NCBI GenBank assembly: GCA_964434165.1
Contig: CAYSUS010000078.1
Coordinates: forward strand, 1-34,289
Origin: CAYSUS01 sp964434165
GTDB taxonomy: Bacteria > Planctomycetota > Planctomycetia > Pirellulales > Thermoguttaceae
Reading direction: 5' to 3'
DNA: 34,289 nt
The translations under genes were made by a program, and so were the position numbers. Of this stretch, positions 7,952 through 16,419 are shown piece after piece (the stretch's first letter is position 1; each line of letters opens with the position of its first letter). The notes under the pieces are model-generated. The model ran no database searches and was not told the origin of the DNA. It saw only the letters and a list, made by a program, of their open reading frames with translations.

Positions 7952-8389
7952 ATGCCCGACGAGCCGCGACCGCTGCTCGGCGATCTGAAGGACGAGGTGG
8001 CTACGGCCGCGCGCGAGCTGGGCGAGGTGGCGCGGCTCCGTGTCGAGCTGGCTCGGCTGGAGGCGCAGGAGGCGATCGCCGCGGGCAAGCGTCTGGCTGT
8101 GGTGGCGGCGATGGCGGCCGTGATGGTTCTCAGCGCGCTGCCGGTGCTGGTGGTGTGCGCCGGCCACCTGTTGGCGGCCTGGCCCGGCGGGATGCCGGCC
8201 CCGGGGTGGATGCTGGTTCTGGCCGTGCTGCTTCTGGGCGTTGGCGGCGCGTGGGGCTGGCTGGCGTGGCGGAGGTTCCGCCGCGAGCTGAGGGCCTTCG
8301 AGCAGAGCCTGGAGGAGCTGCGCGAGGATCTCGTGTGGCTGGGCGACTGGGCCGGAGACCGCGCCGCGGGACGCGCGCCCGCGGAGTAG
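7952..8389 (+). CDS. DUF1469 / YqjE-like holin-superfamily membrane protein
   Basis: A 145-residue protein with an amphipathic N-terminal segment (ELGEVARLRVELARLEAQEA), two membrane helices at about 48-73 and 84-105 joined by a short loop, and a charged C-terminal coiled region. This is the layout of DUF1469, often labelled putative holin III although most members are ordinary membrane proteins, including E. coli YqjE. An AGGAG ribosome site lies seven bases before the ATG at 7952. It is separated by 203 bases of repeat-like DNA from the two genes with which it would form a yqjD-yqjE-type cassette. Confidence 0.8.
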   Translation: MPDEPRPLLGDLKDEVATAARELGEVARLRVELARLEAQEAIAAGKRLAVVAAMAAVMVLSALPVLVVCAGHLLAAWPGGMPAPGWMLVLAVLLLGVGGAWGWLAWRRFRRELRAFEQSLEELREDLVWLGDWAGDRAAGRAPAE

Positions 8390-8395
8390 TCCGAA

Positions 8396-8468
8396 GGGGT
8401 CGGAGTCTTCTCTCGAATGCGCGAGTCCATGTGACCAGCGGCCTATCGGGGAGAAGACCCCCGGCGCC
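8396..8468. repeat. 73-nt imperfect palindrome, family B (copy 1)
   Basis: The element begins GGGGTCGGAGTCTTCTCTCG and ends GGGGAGAAGACCCCCGGCGCC, with CCATG in the centre. It aligns base for base, one base shorter, with the elements at 21186-21259 and 21381-21454. It fills the gap between two convergent genes (stops at 8389 and 8478), where it could also act as a two-way terminator. Confidence 0.7.
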
Positions 8469-8477
8469 GCACGTGGC

Positions 8478-9170
8478 TCAGAACACGCCGCAGTCCATGC
8501 CCAGCCGGGTCTTCAGCTCCTCGAACTGCTGGGAGAAGGTGTCGCTGGACGAGTGGACGTGCTCGGCCTCGGTGATGAACCGCATCTGCTCGTCGTTGCC
8601 GATGCCGTGCTCGTGGAAGACCTCCTCGAAGGGTTCGAGCTTTTCGCCGTAGGCGATGAGCAGCTTGTGCTCGTCGAACTGCACCTCGAGCGGGATGCCG
8701 GGGTTGAGGACGGCGATGCCGGTGCAGCCGTCGTTGACGAGCAGGTCCTCGTATTCGTAGAGGATGCTCTTGAGCACGGGGAGGTCGATGTGCTCGCGGT
8801 AGAGGTCGGTGTGACCCTGCCGGCTGCGGTTGTGGCTGGTCTCGATGACCACGTCGACGACGTTGCCCAGCGGATCGATCAGTTCGAGGAACGCGTCGAA
8901 CAGCTTCTCGCCCGATACCGACGCCATGAGCACGGGCACGTTGGTGCGGTTCTGCTCGTCGCGGTAGCGGTCGTGCCGGTAGCCCTGGGCCGGGACGACC
9001 TGAAGGTCGTACGAAGGGCGGACCGCGTCGGTCAGCAGGAAGTCGCCGTAGCGGGCGACTCCCAGGTGCGCTTCGAGCTCCTCCTCACTGAGGTGCTCGA
9101 AGCTGCTGGCGCCGATCGGCGCCGAGCCCTCGCGGAACACGTTTCGGAAGAATTTCTTCAGGAAGCCCAT
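8478..9170 (-). CDS. Conserved-looking protein of unknown function
   Basis: A 230-residue soluble protein without signal peptide or membrane segment. The ATG at 9170 was chosen because GAGGG lies six bases upstream; the frame stays open to a TTG at 9182. The N terminus is basic and amphipathic (MGFLKKFFRNVFREG); the rest is acidic, with predicted alternating strands and helices (VPVLMASVSGEKLFDAFLEL, VVDVVIETSHNRS). I recognise no catalytic motif or family. It stands alone, convergent with the DUF1469 gene, and is preceded by about 530 noncoding bases. Codon use and composition look native, so I take it as a real gene. Confidence 0.75.
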   Translation of the reverse strand: MGFLKKFFRNVFREGSAPIGASSFEHLSEEELEAHLGVARYGDFLLTDAVRPSYDLQVVPAQGYRHDRYRDEQNRTNVPVLMASVSGEKLFDAFLELIDPLGNVVDVVIETSHNRSRQGHTDLYREHIDLPVLKSILYEYEDLLVNDGCTGIAVLNPGIPLEVQFDEHKLLIAYGEKLEPFEEVFHEHGIGNDEQMRFITEAEHVHSSSDTFSQQFEELKTRLGMDCGVF

Positions 9171-9703
9171 CAAAGCCCTCAATTACCAAGGCCATTCGGT
9201 CGCTGGGGTGGGGGCGGCCGAGCCGCAACTGGGAGCCCTCTGTCCAACCGTAGGTCACGCCGACGCGGGGCGGTCCGGCGCGGCGGGGGTTCGCCCCGGC
9301 CGGGCCCGCCGCGGGTCCGAAAAAACCGCAAATCCGGCCTCCGGCCCGCGGCGCGTTGCGGGAACGCCACAGGGTCCCCTCGCCGCCACCCCGCGCACAC
9401 CCGGCCGTTGTGCCCGTCCTTGCTGGGGCGGCCGCCGGCCGGGGGCGCGGCGAGCGCGCGGAGACCTCCAAAATCTACCACCCTTCCGCGCCGCACGACG
9501 GTTTCCGCCGCGGCCGCGCGGGCGGGTTTCGCCTCGCCCGATGACGCCTTTTCAGAACGCGGTGAGTTTTCCTCCGCTGCATTCGTCGCAGCTTGCGCGG
9601 CTTCGCCAGGAGGCAAGCTCCGCCGATCGATCTCGCCGCGATGGGGAGGGGGAAATATACTGAGAGATCACCCCCAGCCCTTTCGCCCGGATAAGGAAAG
9701 CCC
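9171..9703. other. Noncoding divergent intergenic region
   Basis: About 530 bases between divergent genes. It is very GC-rich, and I see no supported ORF, RNA or clear promoter. A TATACT at 9656-9661, 42 bases before the lipoprotein gene start, is a possible -10 box with no recognisable -35. A 40-codon ORF at 9541-9663 has no ribosome site and I do not accept it. Confidence 0.5.
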
Positions 9704-11302
9704 ATGCCAGCGCTTCGCTCCCCACGACCTTCCTTTGGCGCTACGCGACGGCCGCGGCCGTGGTTCGCCGGTGTGGTGATCATTTGTGCGGTAGCGGCCG
9801 GCGGCTGCGGCGACGCCGAGCCGGCAGGCCGGGCCGAGGACGCCGGGCCGCCCGCGCGCGACGCCTCCCTCCAGCCCGCCGTGGCCGGCATGCCGCCCGA
9901 AAGCGACACCTGGTACGCCACGCGCGTGCTCGGGTCCAAGGTCGGATGGCAGCACTCCGTGGTCCGCCACGTCGAGCACGAGGGCAAGCCCGCCGTGCGA
10001 ACCGCCAGTACCAGCCATCTCGTCATGCGCCGCGGCTCAAGCCGCGTGGAGATGGAGGTTCGCTACGAGGACCTCATCGACGCGGCCGGGCGGCTCGTCC
10101 GTTTCACCAGCGAGGTGAAGCAGATGGGCACGTCGATCGCCAGCCGCGGCCGCGTCGAGGGCGGCCAACTGAAGATCGACACCTCAACGCTCGGCAAGAC
10201 GAGCAACTCGTCCATCCCCTGGCGCGCCGAATACGGCGGCCCCAGTGCCGTGGAGCACTCGCTGACCACCCGGCCCATGAAACCGGGCGAGACGCGGACG
10301 ATCAAGGCCCTGCTGCCGGTGTTCAACCAACTCGGCACGATCGAGCTGGCCGCGCGGGGGAAGGAGTCGGTGAAGCTGCCGGGCGGGACGTTCGAGCTGC
10401 TGCGGATCGAGGCGGCGACCACGTTTCCCTCGGGGCAGGTGATCCGGGACGTGCATTGGACGGATCGGGCGGGCTTCGCCCTGAAAATGCACAGCGAGGC
10501 CATGGACAGCGAGTCGTTCGTCACCTCGCCGCAGATCGCCCAGGACCCGGAAGGCCTCGGCGAGCTGGACTTCAATCTCGACACGGCGGTGACGGCCGAG
10601 GGACTCCTGGGCCGGCCGCACGCGACTCGGCGCGTGGTGTATCGCGTGCGCCTCGAACGGGGCGACCCGGCCGCGGCGTTTGCCTCCGGTCCGTCGCAGC
10701 AGGTGGAGTCGCTCGACGGGCGGACTGCGCGGATCACCGTCCACGCGCTGCGGCCCGGCAGCACGGCCGGCAATCCCGACGCGCACGACGATCCGCCCGC
10801 CGAAGACGATCGGGCGCCGAACAACCTCGTGCAGAGCGACAACCCCAGGCTGGCCGCTCTCGCACGGGAAGCCGTGGGCAACGAGGAGGACCCGTGGAAG
10901 CAGGTCCTGGCCCTGGAGCGGTTCGTGCACGGCTACGTCGATTCGAAGAACTTCTCCACCGCGTTTGCCAGCGCGGCGGAAGTGGCCGAGGCCCGCGAAG
11001 GCGACTGCACCGAGCACGCTGTGCTGCTGGCGGCGATGGCCCGGGCGCTGGGCATCCCCGCCCGGGTGGCCATCGGGCTGGTCTATCAGGACGGCAAGTT
11101 CTACTACCACATGTGGACCGAGGTCCACGTGGGGGGACGCTGGACCGCGGTGGACGCCACGCTCGCCAAGGGCGGCATCGGCGCCGCCCACCTGAAGCTC
11201 GCCCACAGCCACCTCAAGGGCGGATCGGCCTTCAGCGCCTTCCTGCCCGTCGTCAACGTCCTCGGCCGCGGACTGGAGATTGAGATTGTGGACAGCAGGT
11301 GA
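9704..11302 (+). CDS. Transglutaminase-like lipoprotein
   Basis: A 532-residue exported protein. A basic N terminus and hydrophobic stretch end in VAAGGC, giving a likely lipidated cysteine at C35. Residues 60-330 are predicted beta-rich and probably bind or position a substrate. The C-terminal part is a transglutaminase-core (cysteine protease-like) domain with the triad C435 in GDCTEHAVLLAAMARALG, H469 in YYHMWTEV and D484 in WTAVDAT. The family includes peptidases and amidases acting on peptides or peptidoglycan; the substrate here cannot be told. The ATG at 9704 has AAGGAAA upstream. It is monocistronic, converging on the secretin-like gene across a hairpin. Confidence 0.85.
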   Translation: MPALRSPRPSFGATRRPRPWFAGVVIICAVAAGGCGDAEPAGRAEDAGPPARDASLQPAVAGMPPESDTWYATRVLGSKVGWQHSVVRHVEHEGKPAVRTASTSHLVMRRGSSRVEMEVRYEDLIDAAGRLVRFTSEVKQMGTSIASRGRVEGGQLKIDTSTLGKTSNSSIPWRAEYGGPSAVEHSLTTRPMKPGETRTIKALLPVFNQLGTIELAARGKESVKLPGGTFELLRIEAATTFPSGQVIRDVHWTDRAGFALKMHSEAMDSESFVTSPQIAQDPEGLGELDFNLDTAVTAEGLLGRPHATRRVVYRVRLERGDPAAAFASGPSQQVESLDGRTARITVHALRPGSTAGNPDAHDDPPAEDDRAPNNLVQSDNPRLAALAREAVGNEEDPWKQVLALERFVHGYVDSKNFSTAFASAAEVAEAREGDCTEHAVLLAAMARALGIPARVAIGLVYQDGKFYYHMWTEVHVGGRWTAVDATLAKGGIGAAHLKLAHSHLKGGSAFSAFLPVVNVLGRGLEIEIVDSR

Positions 11303-11308
11303 ATGGCC

Positions 11309-11328
11309 AGGGGTCAGGGGTCAGGGGG
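11309..11328. repeat. AGGGGTC short tandem repeat
   Basis: The unit AGGGGTC is repeated twice and followed by AGGGGG just after the stop of the transglutaminase gene. It is a small simple repeat, possibly slippage-derived. Confidence 0.55.
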
Positions 11329-11393
11329 TGAGTCGGTGAGTACGAGAGCACGGAGGGGTGGGAGGCTCTTGTTGGTGTCTTCCCGCCGGCTCC

Positions 11394-11427
11394 GCGCGCA
11401 CGTACTGCGTACTCCGTACGTGCGCGC
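11394..11427. terminator. Strong bidirectional hairpin between convergent genes
   Basis: GCGCGCACGTAC (11394-11405) and GTACGTGCGCGC (11416-11427) are perfect 12-bp inverted arms around a 10-base loop. It lies midway between the convergent stops at 11302 and 11443. There is no long U tract on either strand, so it may be a Rho-assisted terminator or a palindromic repeat; the position favours transcription termination. Confidence 0.6.
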
Positions 11428-11442
11428 TTGCCGCGTCGTCCG

Positions 11443-13215
11443 TCACGGCTCGGCGATGGCGGCCGTGGCGATGAGGTAGAGCTGCCGCGTCGGGCCGCCC
11501 TTGTTGGCGTTCAAGCCCTCGCCGCGCTCGGCAAACGACGCCCCGCCCAGCAGGACCGGCCGGCCCAGCGGCACGCGCACCGTGGCCGCCCACTGCTGCG
11601 CGGGCATGACCGGCCGCTCCACCTCGGCCGACGAGGCGCCGGCCGGGACCTTGACCTTCTCGCCGGGCAGCTCCTTGACCTGCGACCTGGACCAGGCGGC
11701 GCCCACGATCGCAGGCTCGCCCGGCTTGCCCCACCGCGTGACGGTGTTGCGCACGTCGAGCATGGCGGTCTTACTCTCCTGGCACACGCTGGGGCGGACT
11801 TCGAGCACCAGTCCCACGTTGGGCACCTCGACCATCGGCTGGTAGCCGATGCCGCTGCCCACCACGGGGATCGCACTGGTGATGGCCGAATGGCGGTCGC
11901 CGGAGGCCAGGTAAACGAGCTGGCCGTCGCGGCATGCGATCGCGCCGCGGTAGCCGGGCACCTCACGGGTCAACAGCGTCAGCGCCTCGGGATCGACGGC
12001 GAGCGAGGTGCGGCCTGCCGGTCCCTTGCGCCCCTGCGGCGTGAGGGCGTCGCGCTGGGCGTCGTCGAGCCACAGCCAGCGGAGCTGAATGGCGACGGTG
12101 GGCACCTCGCGCCGCGCTTCGCGGAGATCGGCCAGGAGTTTCTCGATCTCGTGGTGGACGGCGAGCGTCTGCGAGATGACCAGCGTGCGACCGGCGGGCG
12201 ACATGCTGCCCGGCCCGCCGACGCAGTCCCAGGTGGTCGGCTTGACGACGCTCGATATCAGATCGATGAGCATGTCCATGGCGGACTGCTGGCGAAAGGG
12301 GGGCTGCACGCACGTCGCGCAGAGAGGATCGCCGCCGATGTTGAAGAAGCCCTGGCCTCCATGCTGCGCCTTGCCGGCCGCGCCCATTCCCCCGCCGAAG
12401 CCCTGGTACGGCGGAACGCCCGAGCTGAACATCTCCATGCCCGGCAGCGATCGCGTGGCCGTGGGCAGGCACTTGCTCTGGAATGGGCGGTCGGGGGCCG
12501 CAACCAGCAGATCGCCCACGTCGTAGGTCCGCGCCACGAGCAAGCTCTCCGCTTCCTCGGGCGTGGTGATCACCAGCACGCCCGACTTGATGGTCCAGGT
12601 GAGGTCCCATTCGTCGAGCATCAGCTCCAGCGCGGTCTTCAGCGGCACCCCTCGCATCTTGAACGTGATCGGCGTGTCCGTGGGGATGCCCACGTCGTCC
12701 AGCGCGCGCCGGTCCACGTGGATCAGCAGGCGGTGCTGGAGGCTGAGGAAGTCCACCACGTCGGCCAGCGGGGTCTCGATGATCTCGATCACGGTCGGCT
12801 CGTCGAGGGTCTCCAGCACCACGTCCTCGCCGTGGCGGAGGCTGGGCTTCTTCGCGATTTCCTCGGCCTCGGCGCGGGGCTTGGACTTGGGCGCGGGCCT
12901 GGCGGTCTCTTGGGCGCCGCGCTCGGGCTTCTTCTTCGTCGCGGGACCGTCCGCGAAGGGGTCGTCGGCAACCGGATTGTCGCCGAAAGGATCGCCGCCG
13001 GACGGCTCTGAAAACGGGTCGTCGGACGCGGGGGACGCCGAACCGCCGGACGGCTCCGAAAACGGGTCGTCGGACGCGGGGGCCGGGCGGGCCTGCGCGC
13101 CGGGGGCCTTGTCGGCCGGCTTCGCGCGGCTGTCCTCGGCGCAGGCCTGAAGCGGCACGCCCAGGAGGAACAGCACGGCCGTCATCGAAACCGCCACCAG
13201 GAACCTGCAAGACAT
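11443..13215 (-). CDS. Secretin-like / STN-domain exported protein
   Basis: A 590-residue protein with a signal peptide (FLVAVSMTAVLFLLGVPLQA, cleavage near AEDSR). A low-complexity linker with repeated DDPFSEPSGG units follows at about 45-85. At about 120-225 lies a secretin N-terminal/STN-like domain (IIETPLADVVDFLSLQHRLL, ITFKMRGVPLKTALELMLDE), then a Gly-rich stretch and a second N-domain-like segment (LVISQTLAVHHEIEKLLADL). The C-terminal 190 residues resemble a secretin core (VPNVGLVLEVRPSV, LIATAAI). AGGAGG lies eight bases before the ATG. Planctomycetes carry many such proteins without type II secretion genes next door, as here, so pore formation is not assured. Confidence 0.75.
   Translation of the reverse strand: MSCRFLVAVSMTAVLFLLGVPLQACAEDSRAKPADKAPGAQARPAPASDDPFSEPSGGSASPASDDPFSEPSGGDPFGDNPVADDPFADGPATKKKPERGAQETARPAPKSKPRAEAEEIAKKPSLRHGEDVVLETLDEPTVIEIIETPLADVVDFLSLQHRLLIHVDRRALDDVGIPTDTPITFKMRGVPLKTALELMLDEWDLTWTIKSGVLVITTPEEAESLLVARTYDVGDLLVAAPDRPFQSKCLPTATRSLPGMEMFSSGVPPYQGFGGGMGAAGKAQHGGQGFFNIGGDPLCATCVQPPFRQQSAMDMLIDLISSVVKPTTWDCVGGPGSMSPAGRTLVISQTLAVHHEIEKLLADLREARREVPTVAIQLRWLWLDDAQRDALTPQGRKGPAGRTSLAVDPEALTLLTREVPGYRGAIACRDGQLVYLASGDRHSAITSAIPVVGSGIGYQPMVEVPNVGLVLEVRPSVCQESKTAMLDVRNTVTRWGKPGEPAIVGAAWSRSQVKELPGEKVKVPAGASSAEVERPVMPAQQWAATVRVPLGRPVLLGGASFAERGEGLNANKGGPTRQLYLIATAAIAEP
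12996..13082. repeat. 48-bp in-frame tandem repeat in the secretin-like gene
   Basis: Two near-identical stretches begin at 12996 and 13044, 48 bases apart, differing at one base across the core. They encode the 16-residue unit DDPFSEPSGGSASPAS and a second partial copy that grades into DPFGDN and DDPFADGP. Being in frame, copy-number change would only alter linker length. Confidence 0.8.
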
Positions 13216-13586
13216 GAGCGGACCTCCTCTCAGAACGGGGCTGGAGACAAGACGTGGTTAGCCGTTCGTGGCGGGCGGTGTTCCGAGCCGCCCTACGGCG
13301 CGAGTGCGCCCACCAACTGGGAGTTGTAATCCGCCTGCGCGTCGGGGGCAAGTGGGTGGCGAGAAAGGGATTTCCGGCCCAATCCGCCCGACGCCTCCCA
13401 TCGCGTAGTTTCCCTCTGGCAATTGGGGCCACGTCCGAGGGGCCATCCCCGGCTCGTCGAGCTTCCCGTCGTCGCGGGCTGAACGCCGGGGCCGTGGCCT
13501 ATGTTTAAGAGGAACCGGCCCGCCGTGGTTCGGTGCCGCGTCACCTTCCTCGGGCAATCGCACCTCCTTTCGAACGGAACCCTGCC
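13216..13586. other. Noncoding divergent intergenic region
   Basis: About 370 bases between the divergent secretin-like and HDOD genes. It includes a small hairpin CAACTGGGAGTTG near 13314-13326 and a TATGTT near 13500 that could be a -10 box. I find no supported gene, and no clear promoter pair. Confidence 0.4.
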
Positions 13587-14456
13587 GTGAGCTCCGCCGC
13601 CGTCGCAAGTACGCCGCCTTCGGTTCAACGGGTCGCGCAGCGGGTCCACGAGGTGTCGTCGATTCCCGAGGTCGCGCTGCGCGTGATCGAGGTGACCAAC
13701 GACCCGAGGGCGGGCGCCCAGGAGCTGAAGTCCGTGATGGAGAACGACGCTTCGCTCAGCGCCCGCGTGCTGCGTCTGGTCAACTCCTCGGCCTACGGCA
13801 TCCGCAACGAGGTGACCAACCTCCAGATGGCGATCGCCTACCTGGGCTTCCGCCAGATCCGCAACCTGGCGCTGACGGCGTCGATCAGCGAGGTATTCCG
13901 CTGCGAGGAGCGGCTGGGGACGTACTCGCGGCGGGGCCTGTGGCGGCACCTGGTCTCGGTGGGGGTGGCGTCGCGGATGGTGGCCATGCGCCGGGGGCTG
14001 GAGAACTTCGAGGACGTGTTCCTGGCCGGGCTGCTGCACGATCTGGGGATCGTCCTGGAGGACCAGTACGACCACGCGCGGTTCGCCGCGATGGCGGCCG
14101 CGCTGGGGTCCGGCCGCCCGCTGGAGGATGCGGAGCGCGAGGCCCTGGAGTACACCCACACGCAGCTCGGGGCCGTGGTGGCCGAGCAGTGGAGGTTTCC
14201 GCCGCTGGTCGTGGCGGCGATCGGCTACCACCACCATCCCAGCCCGCCCTGCGGGGAATGGGGCAAGGAGGTGCGCTGCGTGCAACTGGCCAACCTGCTG
14301 TGCACGATGAAGGAGCTCTCCTCGGTGGGCGCGAACCTGCTCCGCGCGCCGGTCGAGGCGGTGAGCGCCCTGGGGCTGTCCAAACCCGACATCGAGGCCC
14401 TGCTCCTGGACCTTGACGAGGAGCTGGAGCGGAACTCGGCCCTGTTCGTCCTTTAG
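13587..14456 (+). CDS. HDOD-domain signalling protein
   Basis: A 289-residue protein made almost entirely of one HDOD domain, a degenerate HD-type output module used in bacterial signalling. The family pattern is clear: IPEVALRVIEVTNDPRAGAQ, LKSVMENDASLSARVLRLVN followed by SSAYG, QMAIAYLGFRQIRNLALT, and FLAGLLHDLGIVLE. A GTG at 13587 is the likely start, because the frame upstream lacks family similarity; the ribosome site is weak and an earlier GTG at 13533 remains possible. It ends 27 bases before the hybrid kinase gene, so the pair should be co-transcribed. HDOD proteins usually act through protein contacts rather than catalysis. Confidence 0.88.
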   Translation: MSSAAVASTPPSVQRVAQRVHEVSSIPEVALRVIEVTNDPRAGAQELKSVMENDASLSARVLRLVNSSAYGIRNEVTNLQMAIAYLGFRQIRNLALTASISEVFRCEERLGTYSRRGLWRHLVSVGVASRMVAMRRGLENFEDVFLAGLLHDLGIVLEDQYDHARFAAMAAALGSGRPLEDAEREALEYTHTQLGAVVAEQWRFPPLVVAAIGYHHHPSPPCGEWGKEVRCVQLANLLCTMKELSSVGANLLRAPVEAVSALGLSKPDIEALLLDLDEELERNSALFVL

Positions 14457-14483
14457 CGTTTTTGACCCCTGCGAGGGACCGGA

Positions 14484-16385
14484 ATGCTACGCGACCTGAG
14501 CCTGCTGTTCGCGGCCGACGGTGTCCCGCGCGACCGGACGGGCAGCCTGGCGCACGTGCGCGAGCTCCTGGGACCGCTGGGGCCGACGCTGGTGTTTCTG
14601 GCGCGCCACACGGGGCAGGTCATCGCGGTCGATCCGATCGGCGCGGAGGCCCACGGCGACGAGCTGGTCCTGCTGGCCACGCGCATGGCCAGCGAGGTCC
14701 GCACGCGGAGCTTCACGGTCTTTGCGCACGCCGGCGACCGCGGCCCGCGAACGGCCTTTGCCGTGCGCCTGGGACCGGACACGATGGGATCGCTGTTGGG
14801 AGGGCTGGTGCTGGACGAGCCGGGGGCGGCCGAGCGCCTGGAGGTGCTGCTGCCGTCGCTGGAGGGATCCGGCAACCTCGCGTGGATCGTGCAGGACGAG
14901 CGGGCCGCGGTCGAGCGGGCCGACGCCCGCAAGAACCAGCTCCGCACCGAGCACGAGACGCTTCGCAACGCGCACGTGCAGGCCCTGGCCACCGTGCTGG
15001 AGGAGCAGCAGAGACGGGTCGAGGCCGAGCGGCGGTACTCGCAGCGCCTGGAGTCGGAGGTGGAGGAGCGGTCGCGGGCCCTGCGCGAGGCGGTCGAGGA
15101 CGCCCGGCGCCGGTCCGAGGAACTCCAGGAATACTCGCTGGCCCTGGAGAACGCCAATCGCGCGCTGGAGCAGTTCTACCAGCGGGCCGAGGCCGCCAAT
15201 CGGGCGAAGAGCCAGTTCCTGGCCAACGTGAGCCACGAGATCCGCACGCCGATGACCGCCATCCTCGGCTACGCCGAGCTGCTCGCCGAGGAGGGGCTCG
15301 CCCCCGAGCAGCACGCCGAGTACCTGGACACCATCCGGCGCAACGGCGAGCATCTCCTGGAGATCATCAACGACATCCTCGATATCGCCAAAGTGGAGGC
15401 CGGCAAGCTGGAGATCGCACGCGAGTCGGTCTCGGTCCGGCGCCTCGTGGAGGACGTGTGCGCGCTGCTCCGCGTCCGGGCCGAGGCCAAAGGGATCGGC
15501 CTCGCGGCGGAGATCGCGCTGGAGGCCGGGGACCGCGTCGAGACCGACCCCTCCTGCCTCCGCCAGATCCTCATCAACCTGATCGGCAACGCCGTGAAAT
15601 TCACCAACTGCGGCGGCGTGCGCGTGCTCGCGCGGATCGCGGCCGCAGAATCGGGCCGGGCCCGCCTCGAGATCGAGGTCGGCGACACCGGCCCCGGCAT
15701 CCCCGAGGAGGAGATCCCGCGGATCTTCGACCCTTTCACGCAGACCGAAGCCACCGTGCGCGGGCAGCTCGGCGGGACGGGCCTCGGCCTGGCCATCTGC
15801 CGACGCCTGACCACGGCCCTGGGCGGCCGCATCGAGTGCCAAAGCACCCTGGGCAAGGGAAGCACGTTCCGCGTCGCGCTGCCCGTCCAGCGGATGCAGG
15901 GCGACGGGGTCGCCGAGTCGGGGCCGCGCGCGGCCGGCGAACCGGCCACGGTCGCCGACCCCCAGCCGACGGTCCTTCCCGCGGTGCCTTGCCGCGTGCT
16001 CGTGGTCGAGGACTCGCCCGACTCGCAACGGCTGCTGGAGACGATCCTTCGAAAGGCCGGCGCCGAGGTGACGGTGGCTGCCAACGGGCATCTCGCCCTG
16101 GAGGCGGTCTATGGCGCGGACCGGTTCGGAGGCGCCGAGGCGGCTGCGCCCGTGCGATTCGACGTGATCCTGATGGACATGCAGATGCCCGTGCTCGACG
16201 GCTACGCGGCCACCGAGATCCTGCGGGAACGGGGATGGGACGGGCCGGTCGTCGCGCTGACGGCCAACGCGGTGGCGGGCGAGCAGCAGCGGTGCCTGGA
16301 CTGCGGGTGCACGGCTTTCCTGTCCAAGCCGGTCGATCGCGCCCGGCTGCTCGGCACGCTGGCCGGGCTCGTGGCGGCCAGATAG
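14484..16385 (+). CDS. Hybrid sensor histidine kinase with receiver domain
   Basis: A 633-residue soluble kinase with no membrane segments. Residues 1-140 form an unassigned globular sensor region, possibly GAF-like. A long coiled coil follows at about 140-240. The dimerisation/phosphoacceptor domain has H251 in FLANVSHEIRTPM. The ATP-binding domain shows N369 (NLIGNAVKF), DTGPGIPEE and GGTGLGLAICRRL. A C-terminal receiver domain has E509/D510, the phosphorylatable D565 in DVILMDMQMPVLDGYAA, and K615. The ATG has a GAGGG ribosome site. Directly after the HDOD gene, it probably shares a pathway with it. No separate response regulator lies nearby, so output may pass through the receiver to the HDOD protein or elsewhere. 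Confidence 0.93.
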   Translation: MLRDLSLLFAADGVPRDRTGSLAHVRELLGPLGPTLVFLARHTGQVIAVDPIGAEAHGDELVLLATRMASEVRTRSFTVFAHAGDRGPRTAFAVRLGPDTMGSLLGGLVLDEPGAAERLEVLLPSLEGSGNLAWIVQDERAAVERADARKNQLRTEHETLRNAHVQALATVLEEQQRRVEAERRYSQRLESEVEERSRALREAVEDARRRSEELQEYSLALENANRALEQFYQRAEAANRAKSQFLANVSHEIRTPMTAILGYAELLAEEGLAPEQHAEYLDTIRRNGEHLLEIINDILDIAKVEAGKLEIARESVSVRRLVEDVCALLRVRAEAKGIGLAAEIALEAGDRVETDPSCLRQILINLIGNAVKFTNCGGVRVLARIAAAESGRARLEIEVGDTGPGIPEEEIPRIFDPFTQTEATVRGQLGGTGLGLAICRRLTTALGGRIECQSTLGKGSTFRVALPVQRMQGDGVAESGPRAAGEPATVADPQPTVLPAVPCRVLVVEDSPDSQRLLETILRKAGAEVTVAANGHLALEAVYGADRFGGAEAAAPVRFDVILMDMQMPVLDGYAATEILRERGWDGPVVALTANAVAGEQQRCLDCGCTAFLSKPVDRARLLGTLAGLVAAR

Positions 16386-16419
16386 CCTCCGTGCGCGCGG
16401 CGGCCGGGGTCGGCGTCTC

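Noticed and set aside
9541..9663. 40-codon ORF upstream of the transglutaminase-like gene
   Set aside because: It has no ribosome site, no membrane helix or motif, and ends across a possible -10 box.
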